Shown: one piece after another, positions 1 to 10,005 of the stretch | Numbering within the stretch: the first letter of the stretch is position 1 | How the letters are laid out: the number at the start of each line of letters is the position of its first letter | Assembly (NCBI GenBank): GCA_008330645.1 | Contig: VLTN01000009.1 | Span: forward strand, 310,001-374,000 | DNA: 64,000 nucleotides | Direction of reading: 5' to 3' | Origin: Cafeteria roenbergensis | Lineage: Eukaryota > Sar > Bigyra > Bicosoecida > Cafeteriaceae | Notes under the pieces: generated by a model | Seen by the model: only the letters and a program-made list of their open reading frames with translations | What the model was told of the DNA's origin: nothing | Database searches by the model: none | Translations under genes and position numbers: made by a program

Positions 1-29
1 CTGCGCGCGCTGCTCCGTTTGCGTCTGCG

Positions 30-2185
30 ATGGCGTCGACCGTGCGGCAGCACCTCGGCTTTGGGGTGCGCTGCAAGACCGGGGCAGTTGCGGAGGACAT
101 GATTGGGTCGTGCGCGTCGGAGTGGAAGCCGACCGACCGCAAGGTGCGGAACGTGGCCGTGATTGCTCACGTCGACCACGGCAAGACTTCGCTGGTCGAC
201 TGCCTGCTGCAGGCCTCGGGCGAGTTTGGCGACATGGAGCTTGGCGACCGCGTGATGGACTCGGACCAGATCGAGATGGAGCGTGGAATCACGATCCTCT
301 CCAAGTGCACGTCCTTCAGCTGGGGCGAGGGCGACGACAAGGTGCTGTTCAACATCGTGGACACGCCAGGGCACGCAGACTTTGGAGGCGAGGTGGAGCG
401 CGTGCTCCACATGGTGGACGCGGTGATGCTGGTCGTCTGCGCGCGGGAGGGCCCCATGCCGCAGACGCGCTTTGTGCTCTCCAAGGCGCTGGCCAAGGGC
501 CTGTCGCCGCTCGTGGTGTTTAACAAGGCCGACCGCGAGGACGCCCGCCTCGGCGAGGTCGAGGACGAGGTTCTGGACCTGCTCATCTCGCTTGATGCGC
601 AGGAGCACCAGCTGGACCACCCCACGTGGTACACGTCGGCCAAGGACGGCTGGGCCACCGAGGACATCGAGCTGACCAGCCGCACCTCCATGGCGCCCCT
701 CCTCGACGCCCTCAGGGCGCACGTGCCGCCCCCCAAGGTCATCGGCAACACGGACACGGAGCCGTTCCGCATGCTCGTGTCGCAGATCAGCGTGGACCCG
801 TACGTCGGGAAGCTCGCCCTCGGCCGCATCGCCTCCGGCCGCCTCCAGCCCGGCGACTCAGTGCGCAGCATCTCCCTCGGGGGCGAAATCCTCGAGGAGG
901 GGACCATCACCAAGCTGATGGCCCGCCGCGGCACCGGGGCCGTGGAGATCACCGAAGCCCAGGCCGGCGACATCGTGGAGGTCGCGGGCCTCAGCACCCC
1001 CGACCCGACCTACACCGTGTGCGCCACCAACGACAAGTGCACCCGCCCGCTCTTCGCGGACCCTATTGACCCCCCCACGCTCTCCATGGCCTTTGCCGTG
1101 AACGACAGCCCCCTGGCGGGCAGGGAGGGGACAAAGCTCACCTCCGCGCAGCTGCAGAAGCGGCTGTACCAGGAGGCCATTGTGAACGTTGCCATCGACG
1201 TGGAGCAGGCGCCCCCCATGGAGGGCATGTCCGAGGCCGTGGCGGTGTCCGGCCGCGGCGAGCTCCAGCTGGCCGTGCTGATCGAGAACCTCAGGCGCGA
1301 GGGCTTCGAGCTCAGCATCGGCCCGCCCCGCGTGGTCTTCCGCACCAACGAGCAGGGCAAGCGCGAGGAGCCGTACGAGGAGCTCCGCCTGGATGGTGAG
1401 CTCGCCGCGACTCTCGCCGTTGCCAGCATCCGCTGCCTCGTGCTGCCTGCCCCTTGCCCCCCCTGCCACTTGTCCCCCCCGCCCCCCCAGCCCGCGCACG
1501 TCCGCACACGCCAACGGGGTGCCCTTCCCACCCCTCCCTCCACCCCTATGTCCGCCTTTCCGCGTGCTGCCTCGCCTTCGCGTCCGCAGTGCCCGAGGAG
1601 TGCACCGGCTCCTTGATTGAGTCCCTTGCGCGGCGCAAGGGCGACCTGCGGGAGTTCGTCACCGGCAGCGACGGCATGGCCCGCCTGTTCTTCCACGCCC
1701 CGTCTCGCTCCCTGCTCGGTTTCCAGTCCGAGTTCAAGACGGAGACCAAGGGGCGCGGTGTGATGAACCGCCTCTTCGACGGCTACGGCCCCTACAACAC
1801 CGAGGCGTCCCGCACTCGCAAGGGCGCCCTGGTCAGCTCTGCCACGGGCACCACCTCTGCCTACTCCCTCGAGGGCATCGAGGCGCGCGGCACCCTGTTC
1901 ATTGGCCCCCAGACCGCCGTGTATGCGGGCATGGTCATCGGCGAGCACGTCCGCGACCTGGACCTCGAGGTCAACCCCGTCAAGGCCAAGAAGCTCACGA
2001 ACATGCGCGCGTCCGGCACTGACGAGGCCATCAAGCTGCAGCCCCCTCGCCTGCTGACTCTGGAGGACGCCCTGACTTGGATCGGCGACGACGAGCTGCT
2101 GGAGGTGACCCCGAGCCACATCCGGTGCCGCAAGCAGATTCTCGACAGCGGCCTCCGCAAGGTGTCCGAGCGCGGGCGCCGCTGA
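30..2185 (+). CDS. typA: BipA/TypA-family translational GTPase (two exons; 5' end uncertain)
   Basis: Ribosome-associated GTPase of the BipA/TypA family, close in layout to EF-G and LepA, thought to act in ribosome assembly or stress translation; in eukaryotes it is usually organellar. Exons are 30..1395 and 1590..2185, giving 653 residues. The intron has a GTGAGC donor and a TCCGCAG acceptor and joins in frame at a Val codon. G1 (AHVDHGKTS), G2/effector (ERGITILSK), G3 (DTPGHADF) and G4 (NKAD) lie in the first 180 residues. The C-terminal exon carries the family-specific KKLTNMRASGTDE block and EVTPSHIRCRK near the end. E. coli BipA is about 607 residues, so the extra length is mostly N-terminal. 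The frame is open to the left edge, so the start may lie upstream or in another exon. The first 45 residues are basic enough for an organellar presequence, but this is not decisive. Confidence 0.93.
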
Positions 2186-2526
2186 GGCGCGCCTCACTGG
2201 CCCCACTCTCCGTGCCTGGTGCGAGCGGAACAGCCGCGCTTTTGCGCTGGGTGGTGCTCGCTTGCCAGAGCGTTCGCGGTCTCCCAAGTGCGTGGCAGCC
2301 TGCGCGCGCCACATGCATGCGCGATATCGATGTTTCGGCGGTGCTGAGCGGCGCCATTCGCGAGCGTCGGCAACCGCTCGCGCCTTTGTCTCTTGCATGC
2401 TCCTCTCAAGTGCGTTCGCTTTCCTCATCAAGACGACTCGAGCCGGTCGCCGCAGCGCTTGCCTCCCTCGCTGCTGCCGCCGCAGCGCCACACACCGAAG
2501 GCGCCCTCGTTTCGGCCTGGCAGACG
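2186..2526. other. convergent intergenic region, 341 bp
   Basis: This gap separates the stop codons of the BipA gene and the leucine-rich repeat EF-hand gene. It should hold both 3' UTRs. I see no AATAAA-type signal, RNA gene or convincing short gene; open frames across it are by-products of GC-rich composition. Confidence 0.6.
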
Positions 2527-4948
2527 CTACAGGTCCAGCCTCGTCCGCAAGATCACGTGGGGCTTCCTCGCGCGCACCGTGCGGCGGAACTCGTCGAAAT
2601 CTGCGCCCGTTTGCTTGTTCTCGTCGTCGTCGGACTCGGAGTCGCTCTCCTCGCCCGGTGGCGGCGGCCGGTAGTCCCGCATGCCGCGCCGGAGAGTTTT
2701 GCGAGCCTCGCGCTCTGGGACCGACTGAATGAGCGTCTGGTAGTCCCGCCTCGGGGCGGGGCGGGGCGGCGGGCGCTCTGGCGGGTCGGCCGCGCCTTCA
2801 AGCCTCCGGGCGAGCGACAGCAACCTGGATCCCTTCTCCCCGAGCTGCAGCGCCTGCAGCGAAATGCGCTCCCTCTTCGGGTCGTCAGCAGGCATGCGCA
2901 GCAGCCGGGAGTGCAAGCCGGAAGCCGTCTTGAAGTGCAGGCGCGCTCGCGACTCCGCCTCGTCCTTGGTGAGCGTGCGAAACGTGAAGCTGAGAGCCGA
3001 TGCGCGCTCCGCCCGAGCTGCGCCTCCCAGGGGGCCGGAGGGGCGCGCCTGCTCTCGAAGCACGGCGACGAACTCGGAGTAGCTCACGGAGCCGGAGCCG
3101 TCCGTGTCGAGGGCTCGGAACGCCTGCGCCACCTCCTGCTTCGAGAGGCCGTCGTCGGACGCATCGACTGGGGCAAAGCCCCAGTCTGCCGCGCGCGCCA
3201 CGGCCGTGCGGAACTCGTCAAGCGAGAGGGCGCCGCTGCCGTCGGCGTCTGCCTCCCGGAACAACTTCTTCAGCTGCAGGAGCTCCCACTCCCCCAGCCG
3301 CCCGCGAGCGTGGCCAAGGCGCGCGGCCTCCAGCGCCTGAGGACCCGCGTCCATCGTGGTGTGCGCCTGGGCGCGCGAGGAGCGAAGCGCGCCCCCCATA
3401 GCGCCCATGAACGACGCCGTGGCCTGGGACGAGCCAGCAACGCGAGCCCCAGCGACCCCTCTCAGGTCGTCGGTGAGGGACGTCGAGTCGTGAACCGTCT
3501 CCCGCGCCCGCCGCACGCTCGACCACTGCGCACCGTCGCCGCCCCCGGCGCCGCTGCTTGCGCCGCCTGACCCGCCCGTGCGCCCAAGACCAGCGCCAAA
3601 GCCCGCGCCACCCGACCGTGCGCTGGACGCCCTCCCCGACGCCGAGCCGCTGCGGGCCGTTGCGCGCGCCTGCTGGCGCTCGAACTCGCTCTGCGTTCGG
3701 GAGGCTTGGAGCGCGTCGCCGACTGCGCCCGCCCTGGACGAGTCTGCCAGCAGCCCGAGGCCCTGGCGCCGCAGGTCCGGCCCCGCGCAGCCTCGCTGGA
3801 TCATGGTGCCCGCCACAGCGTCGTCCACCAGGCCCGCCCCCCGGCGAGAGAGCAGTGAGCGCACGGCGCCGCCCGACCTGCCCTGCGCTCGCGCCTTGCG
3901 AATCTGCTCCGACCACCCCTTGCCCTTCCCCGCGGACGAGACCGCTGCGATGGTGGCCTTGCGGGCCTCGTGGCGCCTGTCCCGCACAGCCGCGGCAGCC
4001 TCTCGCCTGAGCCTTCGCTGCGTGAGGGTGTCGCCGCCCGAGCCAAAGAGGGGCTTTCCGCCGCTCGTCATCGCGAGGCCAGCAGACGCCTCCGGCCCAC
4101 TCCTCCCCCTGCCAAACGTGCTTGCGCGCCCTGTGAGCGCCGCTGCCCCCCGGCCGGAAGTCGTGGCGACCCCTGCCGCAGCAGCCGCGGGCCCCGCCGC
4201 TGCCGAGGAGGCTCCGGCGCGCCCCCTCGCGACCCTCGCCTCCTCCCGCTCGACGGGATCGACCTCCTTGCCGTCCAGCATGTCAAGAGACGGCACCGCG
4301 GCCAGCACCCGCTGCCTGTAGCGCACTTCCTGGGAGCAAGGGTTGCCGCGCAGGTCCAGCGACTTGATGTACTGGCAGCGCTCCAGCGTCTCAAGCTGCC
4401 AGTCTAGGTCCGCAAGCTTGTTGTACGACACGTCCAGCTCCGCCAGGAACTTCATGTCCTCGATGGGGCCCTCCAGCGAAGCGAGGAGGTTGTGGTCCGC
4501 GTAGAGTTCCTTGATGCGGAAGCATGCCTCCAGCCCGTCCAAGCTCGGCAGCTTGTTCCCGTTCAGGTACAGCACCTCGAGGTTAACGAACCTTTCAAAG
4601 CCGCACAGGCGCTCGATGCCCTGCGCGCCAACGTGTCGCGGGGGCGCAACAGGCGGGTGCGTCAAGCGCTCCTCCCGAAGGCAAATCTCCTCTGCGCCAC
4701 GCGCGCGCAGCGGCGCCCTACCGCTAGCGCCCAAGCCCACACGCTCGGCTTCGGCGCGCGTGCTCGCCCGCGCAGCCGAGCAGCTGAGTCAGCCCTGAGC
4801 ACGCGCTCACCTTGTTGGACAGGCGCAACTCGGTCGTGTCCCTGATGGCCTTGGCCGAAATCTTCGGGATTTCCAGAGCAGGCTTGGCCACGACGAACCC
4901 CTTGAGCTCCGGGGGCACTGCCAGCACCTCCCGCGCGAGCTGGGCCAT
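2527..4948 (-). CDS. SDS22-like leucine-rich repeat protein with two EF-hands
   Basis: Exon 1 is 4948..4811 (46 codons) and exon 2 is 4620..2527, giving 743 residues. The intron has a GTGAGC donor and a GCGCAG acceptor, and splicing completes the first repeat (TELRLSNK joined to GIERLCGF), which supports the model over the longer unspliced frame. Residues about 40-165 are SDS22-type repeats (LEVLYLNGNKL, AELDVSYNKL, KSLDLRGNPC) closed by an LRR cap ending in DMLDGKEVDP. A long Ala/Gly/Ser/Arg-rich linker follows. Two canonical EF-hands lie near residues 501 (DADGSGALSLDE) and 547 (DTDGSGSVSYSE). The tail has an acidic SDSESDDDEN patch and ends RTRLDL. SDS22-like repeats with EF-hands suggest a calcium-responsive scaffold, often ciliary; the flagellar link is inference. 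No named orthologue recognised. It is divergent from RPA12, with 291 bp between starts. Confidence 0.85.
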
Positions 4949-5239
4949 TGCGCAAGTGGCGCAAGCGCGGCGCGCAACCTTGCGCCGCCTCCGACCCGCC
5001 CGGGGATGCCTCGGCCGTTGGACTGCGCCAGCAGCGGTGCGTGGACTCCTCTAGGTCTGCCGGGCTCTGGAGTGGGCCGGCGCACCGAGGTCTCGGCCCG
5101 CGCAAGACGCGCCTGTGCATTTGGCAACCGCAACGCGCAAAATGCCAGCCCAACACAGCCGGACGGGTAGTGCCCTGCCGGCTCTGCCGGCACAAGCCCC
5201 ACAGCGCGGGAAGTTCGCCTCACCTGCAGCCCGGGCGCC
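4949..5239. promoter_or_regulatory. divergent promoter region between LRR/EF-hand and RPA12 genes
   Basis: The 291 bp between the two ATG codons must hold both 5' UTRs and both promoters. No TATA box stands out. Location is seen in the sequence; promoter function is inferred from the arrangement. Confidence 0.5.
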
Positions 5240-5868
5240 ATGGCCTCTGTTCCGTTCTGCCCGCGCTGCGGCACACTGTTGGACCTGATGGACTCGGACT
5301 CGGCCACCTGCTCGGGGTGCAAGTTTTCGTGCCGCTACGAGGGTGAGCGCCTCGCTGTGGCTGTCCCTCGCTCCGCGCCTTTTGCCGAGTGCGGCCGCGG
5401 CGCCTCGCCAGCTTGGCATCGCAAACGCTCTGGGGCGGACCCGCCGAGTTGGTCGCGGCCTGCTGGGGGCGGCGCGCGTCCGCAGCGAAAACTGCGCGCC
5501 CGTGGCTCTGTTGCCCTTCGCCACAGCAACACTGTGGCGCACAGCCCGCATCGCCCAAGAGCGTCGCGCCGACCAGCGCAATTGCTCGCCGCTGCTCTCT
5601 CGCTCGTTCGCCCGCAGACTTGAGCACGGCGGTTCTCGCCTGCGAGACGCACTCCAAGCAGCGGGAGCTCCCGCTGTGGCAGCGCTCGCTGCTTGCGCCG
5701 GCCGGCGGAGACGGCAAGGCGGCCCGTGCGCTGGTGGACGAGCCGTGCCCCAAGTGCGCGCACTCCCAGATGTTCTTCTACACAATGCAAATGAGGTCCG
5801 CGGACGAAGGCCAAACTGTCTTCTTCGAGTGCCCCAAGTGCGGCCACAACTACTCGGTCAACGCGTGA
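5240..5868 (+). CDS. RPA12: DNA-directed RNA polymerase I subunit RPA12 (A12.2)
   Basis: Small Pol I subunit that supports RNA cleavage, termination and elongation on rDNA in the nucleolus; it is related to RPB9, RPC11 and TFIIS. Exons 5240..5342 and 5618..5868 give 117 residues, close to the roughly 125 of the family. The intron has a GTGAGC donor and CCCGCAG acceptor and is in frame through an Asp codon. The N-terminal zinc ribbon has CPRCG and CSGCK. The C-terminal TFIIS-like ribbon has CPKC and CPKCGH, with the catalytic acidic loop in RSADEGQTVFF. That loop sequence is typical of Pol I and differs from Pol III (RSADEPMT) and Pol II. The start is the first ATG and gives the expected short N-terminus. 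It is head-to-head with the LRR/EF-hand gene and convergent with the sulfatase-like gene. Confidence 0.95.
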
Positions 5869-6244
5869 CGACTTTGGCCCCTTGCCCGCTTGCCCTGCCC
5901 TGGCCGGCCACGGGTCTCCTCCGACTGCGTGTGTGTGTGAGCGCGTGTGCTGCGGTCCGGGCGTACGCCCCTTTCATCTTGTGCTGGATTCCTCGTGCAA
6001 GCGCCGGTGCTGCTCGCCTTGTCACGCACGTTGCGGGGCCCAAGCTCGAGCGCCCCAGCCCGGGGTCGCCCCCCTCGTCGCCGCAATCGCACCTGAACCA
6101 ATCAAATCAAAAGTCCGAGGTGGCCTGGACGCTCTTGGGGGGCGTGCGCGGCGGGCTCCGACACACACACAAAAATCGAGCCCAAGCCCGGAACACCGCG
6201 GCAGCCACGGAGCGCGCTGCCGGAGGGGCAATCGCAGCCGCGGA
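5869..6244. other. convergent intergenic region, 376 bp
   Basis: 3' UTR space between RPA12 and the sulfatase-like gene. It has short purine-pyrimidine runs: a TG run near 5930-5949 and a CA run followed by A's near 6160-6175. No gene or RNA seen. Confidence 0.55.
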
Positions 6245-9200
6245 TTAAACGACGCGCCCGCCCACCCACTGACCGCGGCCAGGGCTTGCGGCCCCGTCCG
6301 CCCGCCTGGAGCCCCCGCCCCCCTGGCGGTCGGCCCCAGACCCGCTCCTCCTCCTCCCGCGCCGCTTCCCTCGGCCCACGGGGTTGCTGCGAGTGGCGAT
6401 GGCGCGCGACCCGCTCCAGCCCGACAGCGACGCGCCTGCCGTGCGCGAGGGAAGCCTGATTCCGATGTCCAGCGGCTGCCCTCCCCCGTCAATGCCCTCC
6501 GGAGCCATGGGGCTGGCCATAAGGCCCGCGGCCTCCATGGGCGGCGGCGAGCTTGCCTGCAACGGAGAGGTCGCGAACCCGTCGCGCCTCCCACCCAGCC
6601 TGGAAATGCGGCTGTGCCTGGCCCCGTCGCCCTGCATGCGGGACCTGGAGGCGCTCGTTGAGCTGCCCCCGCCCAGAGCGGACTTGGCAGCCCGGCCGCC
6701 CCCCCCGATGCCTGCCCGCCGTGCAAGCAGAGTCGCAGCAGCGAGCGCCCCCACGGCCGCGAGCGTCCCCACCACCGCTAGAGCAACCGTCGTTGAGTCA
6801 GGGCCAGCCGGCGCCTCGGGGGCAGGGGGGCGGATCACGCCTCCGCCGTTGCCGACGTCGCCCGTGGAAGTGTTGGACGATGGGCTGACTGACGCGCTGG
6901 CAGTCGCAGACGCAGCGGGCTGGCCAGATGGGAGTGCCGATGCCGAGGCGCCGGTGGCGGACGGCGACGGCGGCAGGCTCCCCATGGCCGACACGGACGC
7001 GGACGCAGACGCGGACGCGGACGCGGACGCAGACGCGGATGCGGATGCGGTGGCGGTGGCAGATGCTGTCGCCGAGGACGTGATTGACGCGGTTGCCGTC
7101 GCTGTGGAAGACTGCGTGGGCGCAGGCCACAGCGTTGAGCTTGCCGAGCTGGAAGCCGTGGCCGAGGCGGTGGCAGACGAGGACGCGGACGAACCAGGGC
7201 TTGCAGTTGCAGAGGGGGTCGGGGTCGGGGAGGCGGTGACGGTTGGCGACGCGGTCGCGCTGACCGAGGGGGAAGGCGAAGCGGTGACGGAGGGCGAGCT
7301 GGTGCCGCTGGCCGTTGGCGAGGGCGACGCTCCGGGGCTGAAGGACGGCGTCGTCGTCACGTTGGCGGACGGGCTTCCGCTCGTGGAGGGGGTCGCTGAT
7401 GGCGTCGTCGTGGCGGTAGCGGTCTGAGAGGAGGTCGCCGACCCCGTGGGGCTGGCGGTCGCAGTCGCCGACGGAGACTGCGAAGCCGTTGGCGACGGCG
7501 AGGAGGTCGGGGTGGCCGTCGGGTCGGCAGTTGCGGTGGTGGACGGCGTGGGCGCCGCCGTGGCGGTGGGGAATACGGACTCGGGGTCGGATGGGATGTA
7601 GCCAACCTCAAACACATGGGGCCCGTCGAAGCCCTCGCGAAGCAGGATTCGCAGTCGCTGGCGCACCCCCAGCATGGCCGGCAAGTGCGTCAGCGACTCC
7701 CCCCCAAAGAAGCCGGGGTTGGCCCCGGTGTCCAGGCGCATGTCGTACATGTCCAGGGAGCTGCTACCCTCGCCCAGCTGGGTCCAGATGGGTGTGCGCG
7801 CGGTGAAGTCGAACGACGTCCACTCCGTGAAGAGCCAGCCGGAGGCGCAGCGGACCGTCACGCCCATCCGGGGGCCGGAGGGCGGGCTCCACGTGGAGGG
7901 GTCTCCGCTGCGAAGGCAGCCTGCCGCGTCCGGGTCGCCGGAGCACGCCGGGTCGCGGGGGAACAGCGCGAACGCTGCTTGTCGGTGACCGGCGGGCTCG
8001 GCCAGCTGTGGCAGGTTCGGGCGCGGAATCACCACGGCCCCCGTGCCCCTCGACTGATCGCCTCCGCCCGTGGCCTCTCGGGGTGGGGCGGCAATCGCCG
8101 CGCCCAGGCTCACGCCCTCGAGGCTGCCCGGGAGCGAGGCGTTGGGGACGGCGAGCTCTGCCAGAGTTGGCCAGACGTCGACCAAGCTTGCCATGGCGTC
8201 GCTCTGTGCCCCGTGAATCCCGCTGTTGTTGCCGGACCTCGGCGCCGCAGCCCGCGCCGGCGTCCACCCGGACCCGTTCCGAATCATCAAGACGGTGCGC
8301 AGGGCGGAGTCGAACACCACCTCCCCGCTCCAGGCCCCGTTGTTCCCGCGGGATGCCCCTCTGTCCCCCATCACAACCACCACCGTGTCTTCCACGGCCT
8401 TGCTTCCGCGTGCCGCCAGCGAATCCAACACCGTGCCAATTTTTGCGTCCACAAAGTGCAGCGCCGCATGGTAGGCCTTTCGCAGCTGGTCGCTGGTCGT
8501 CCCGAGAACGAGGCCCCCGAGCGACGTTCCGTTGCTAGACGCTCCCACAACGTCGTCGAACGCTCGAATGTTGCGGTTGCCGCTGCGAGCGTACAAGGAG
8601 GTCTCCTGTGGCCATCCCGGGTTTGGGGGCGGCCCCAGCGGCGAGCCGTCCGACAGCGGAAGGCCGTGCAAGCTCAGCACGTCAAAGGCGGCCTGAGGGG
8701 CGACGACGGGGAACGCGGGGAGGCGCAGCCCCACGGCGAGAAACCACGGGCGCGAGATGAACGCGGCTTCGGAGAGCTCGCGCTCATCCTGCAGGGAGTC
8801 GATTAGGGCTGCCGCGCGGCCGGCGGTCCAGCTGTCGTCCATGCAGCTGTCGGAGCAAGCGCTGGCCATCCACGCGTGGTTGTCCGGGTCGGGCGCCTCG
8901 TTGCTCAAGCACGACGCACACTGCGCCGACTGCCTGTCGGTGGGCACCTCGCTTTGCTCCGACCATGACGCGCCGTCGTCCTGGCACCCGTCCAGCGGCC
9001 TGGAGGCCGATGTGCAGCCCGGCAGCGTGGAGGACATCCCGTCCTTCGTGGGGAAGACCTCGCCCACGACCCGTGTGGTGTACCCGTGCGAGTCTCTGAA
9101 CCAGCCGGGCAGCGTCAGGACCTCGCCGGGCCCCAGGTACCCCTGGAGCTGCTGGCGGAACCCGGCGCCAGGGGCATGGATGCCTGTGGTGGATGGGTAC

Positions 9201-9577
9201 CGGCCCGTCAGCATCGAGATGCGGGAAGCTTCCCTGCTCGGCGACTGGGCGTAGGCGCGGGTGAACACGGTGGCGTTCACAGCGAACCCCGCGAGGTTGG
9301 GGGTTGCCGCAGCCTCGCCGTGTCCGTAGGGCTCAATCACCGGACCCAAGCTGTCCGCAACAATGAGGAGCACGTTCTTTTTCCGCCCCACGCCTGCGCT
9401 CGACGCCGCGACGGCCGCGACGGCGACGACAAAGCCGAGCAACGGCGCGCCTCTCACAGGCGCTTTGGGCCGCGCGCGCCGTGGGGTGGCAACGACGACC
9501 CCTGCCGTAGTGCCGTCCGCCACGGCAAGGGGGGGCGCCCGGCCGCGCGCTCTCGCCCACGCATTCGAAGGCGGCAT
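6245..9577 (-). CDS. membrane-anchored sulfatase-like protein, probably a pseudoenzyme
   Basis: A single exon from the ATG at 9577 gives 1110 residues. The open frame runs upstream past the INTS1 stop, so the later ATG is preferred. A hydrophobic signal lies at about residues 45-62. An alkaline-phosphatase-fold domain follows, most like iduronate-2-sulfatase (NVLLIVADSL, SRISMLTGRYP, FLAVGLRLP). By-eye alignment shows the active site is lost: the formylglycine Cys of CxPSR is Arg115 and its Pro is Ala; the first metal-site DD is AD; the DHG near residue 405 is DRG; and the downstream HGEWAK ligands are replaced. A Ser/Thr/Ala/Pro-rich stalk spans about residues 660-890. A transmembrane helix lies near 926-952, followed by a basic tail of about 155 residues. 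The layout suggests a type I surface glycoprotein whose dead sulfatase domain binds rather than cleaves. An adhesion or receptor role is inference. Confidence 0.8.
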   Translation of the reverse strand: MPPSNAWARARGRAPPLAVADGTTAGVVVATPRRARPKAPVRGAPLLGFVVAVAAVAASSAGVGRKKNVLLIVADSLGPVIEPYGHGEAAATPNLAGFAVNATVFTRAYAQSPSREASRISMLTGRYPSTTGIHAPGAGFRQQLQGYLGPGEVLTLPGWFRDSHGYTTRVVGEVFPTKDGMSSTLPGCTSASRPLDGCQDDGASWSEQSEVPTDRQSAQCASCLSNEAPDPDNHAWMASACSDSCMDDSWTAGRAAALIDSLQDERELSEAAFISRPWFLAVGLRLPAFPVVAPQAAFDVLSLHGLPLSDGSPLGPPPNPGWPQETSLYARSGNRNIRAFDDVVGASSNGTSLGGLVLGTTSDQLRKAYHAALHFVDAKIGTVLDSLAARGSKAVEDTVVVVMGDRGASRGNNGAWSGEVVFDSALRTVLMIRNGSGWTPARAAAPRSGNNSGIHGAQSDAMASLVDVWPTLAELAVPNASLPGSLEGVSLGAAIAAPPREATGGGDQSRGTGAVVIPRPNLPQLAEPAGHRQAAFALFPRDPACSGDPDAAGCLRSGDPSTWSPPSGPRMGVTVRCASGWLFTEWTSFDFTARTPIWTQLGEGSSSLDMYDMRLDTGANPGFFGGESLTHLPAMLGVRQRLRILLREGFDGPHVFEVGYIPSDPESVFPTATAAPTPSTTATADPTATPTSSPSPTASQSPSATATASPTGSATSSQTATATTTPSATPSTSGSPSANVTTTPSFSPGASPSPTASGTSSPSVTASPSPSVSATASPTVTASPTPTPSATASPGSSASSSATASATASSSASSTLWPAPTQSSTATATASITSSATASATATASASASASASASASASASVSAMGSLPPSPSATGASASALPSGQPAASATASASVSPSSNTSTGDVGNGGGVIRPPAPEAPAGPDSTTVALAVVGTLAAVGALAAATLLARRAGIGGGGRAAKSALGGGSSTSASRSRMQGDGARHSRISRLGGRRDGFATSPLQASSPPPMEAAGLMASPMAPEGIDGGGQPLDIGIRLPSRTAGASLSGWSGSRAIATRSNPVGRGKRRGRRRSGSGADRQGGGGSRRADGAASPGRGQWVGGRVV
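6994..7050. repeat. hexanucleotide microsatellite coding for an Ala-Ser run
   Basis: Repeats of GCGGAC with variants GCAGAC and GCGGAT. On the coding minus strand they give an alternating Ser-Ala tract inside the sulfatase-like protein's stalk. Stalk length is likely to vary between alleles. Confidence 0.85.
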
Positions 9578-10005
9578 GTCGCCAAATCGCGAGGAACCTG
9601 CAGTTGCCTTCCCTGCCCGCGCGGTCGCAGCAGAAACGCAGGGCCGAAGGCCGCGCGCAGGCCCAGGTCGCACAAACGGAGCTGGTGTTGGGCAAACCCA
9701 GACGCTCCCTGGAAAGGATGCGGGCGGAGCAGCGGGGGCTTTGGGCTGAGTGCTTCTTTGGGGGACGCGGCAGCCTGCTGTGACTGGAACTGCGGTTGCT
9801 CTGCCCAGGCAGTGCTGCGGCAACCCGCTGCCTGGCCGGGTGGCCCGTGGCCCTGAGGCCCTGCCACGGAGCCAAATCCATGGGTGGGGGGCAGTGCGGT
9901 GGCGCATTCCGCGTGGGCGGGCGCAAGCAAGCTCGGGAGCACAGCCCTTGCTGATTAATTGAGTTGGGGACGCCACACAGCGATGGTCAAGCGCGCACTC
10001 CCGCC
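9578..10005. other. intergenic region between INTS1 3' end and sulfatase-like 5' end, 428 bp
   Basis: It holds the INTS1 3' UTR and the sulfatase-like promoter. An open frame on the minus strand crosses it but has no recognisable domain, so I treat it as non-coding. An untranslated or short coding first exon for the sulfatase-like gene cannot be excluded. Confidence 0.5.
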
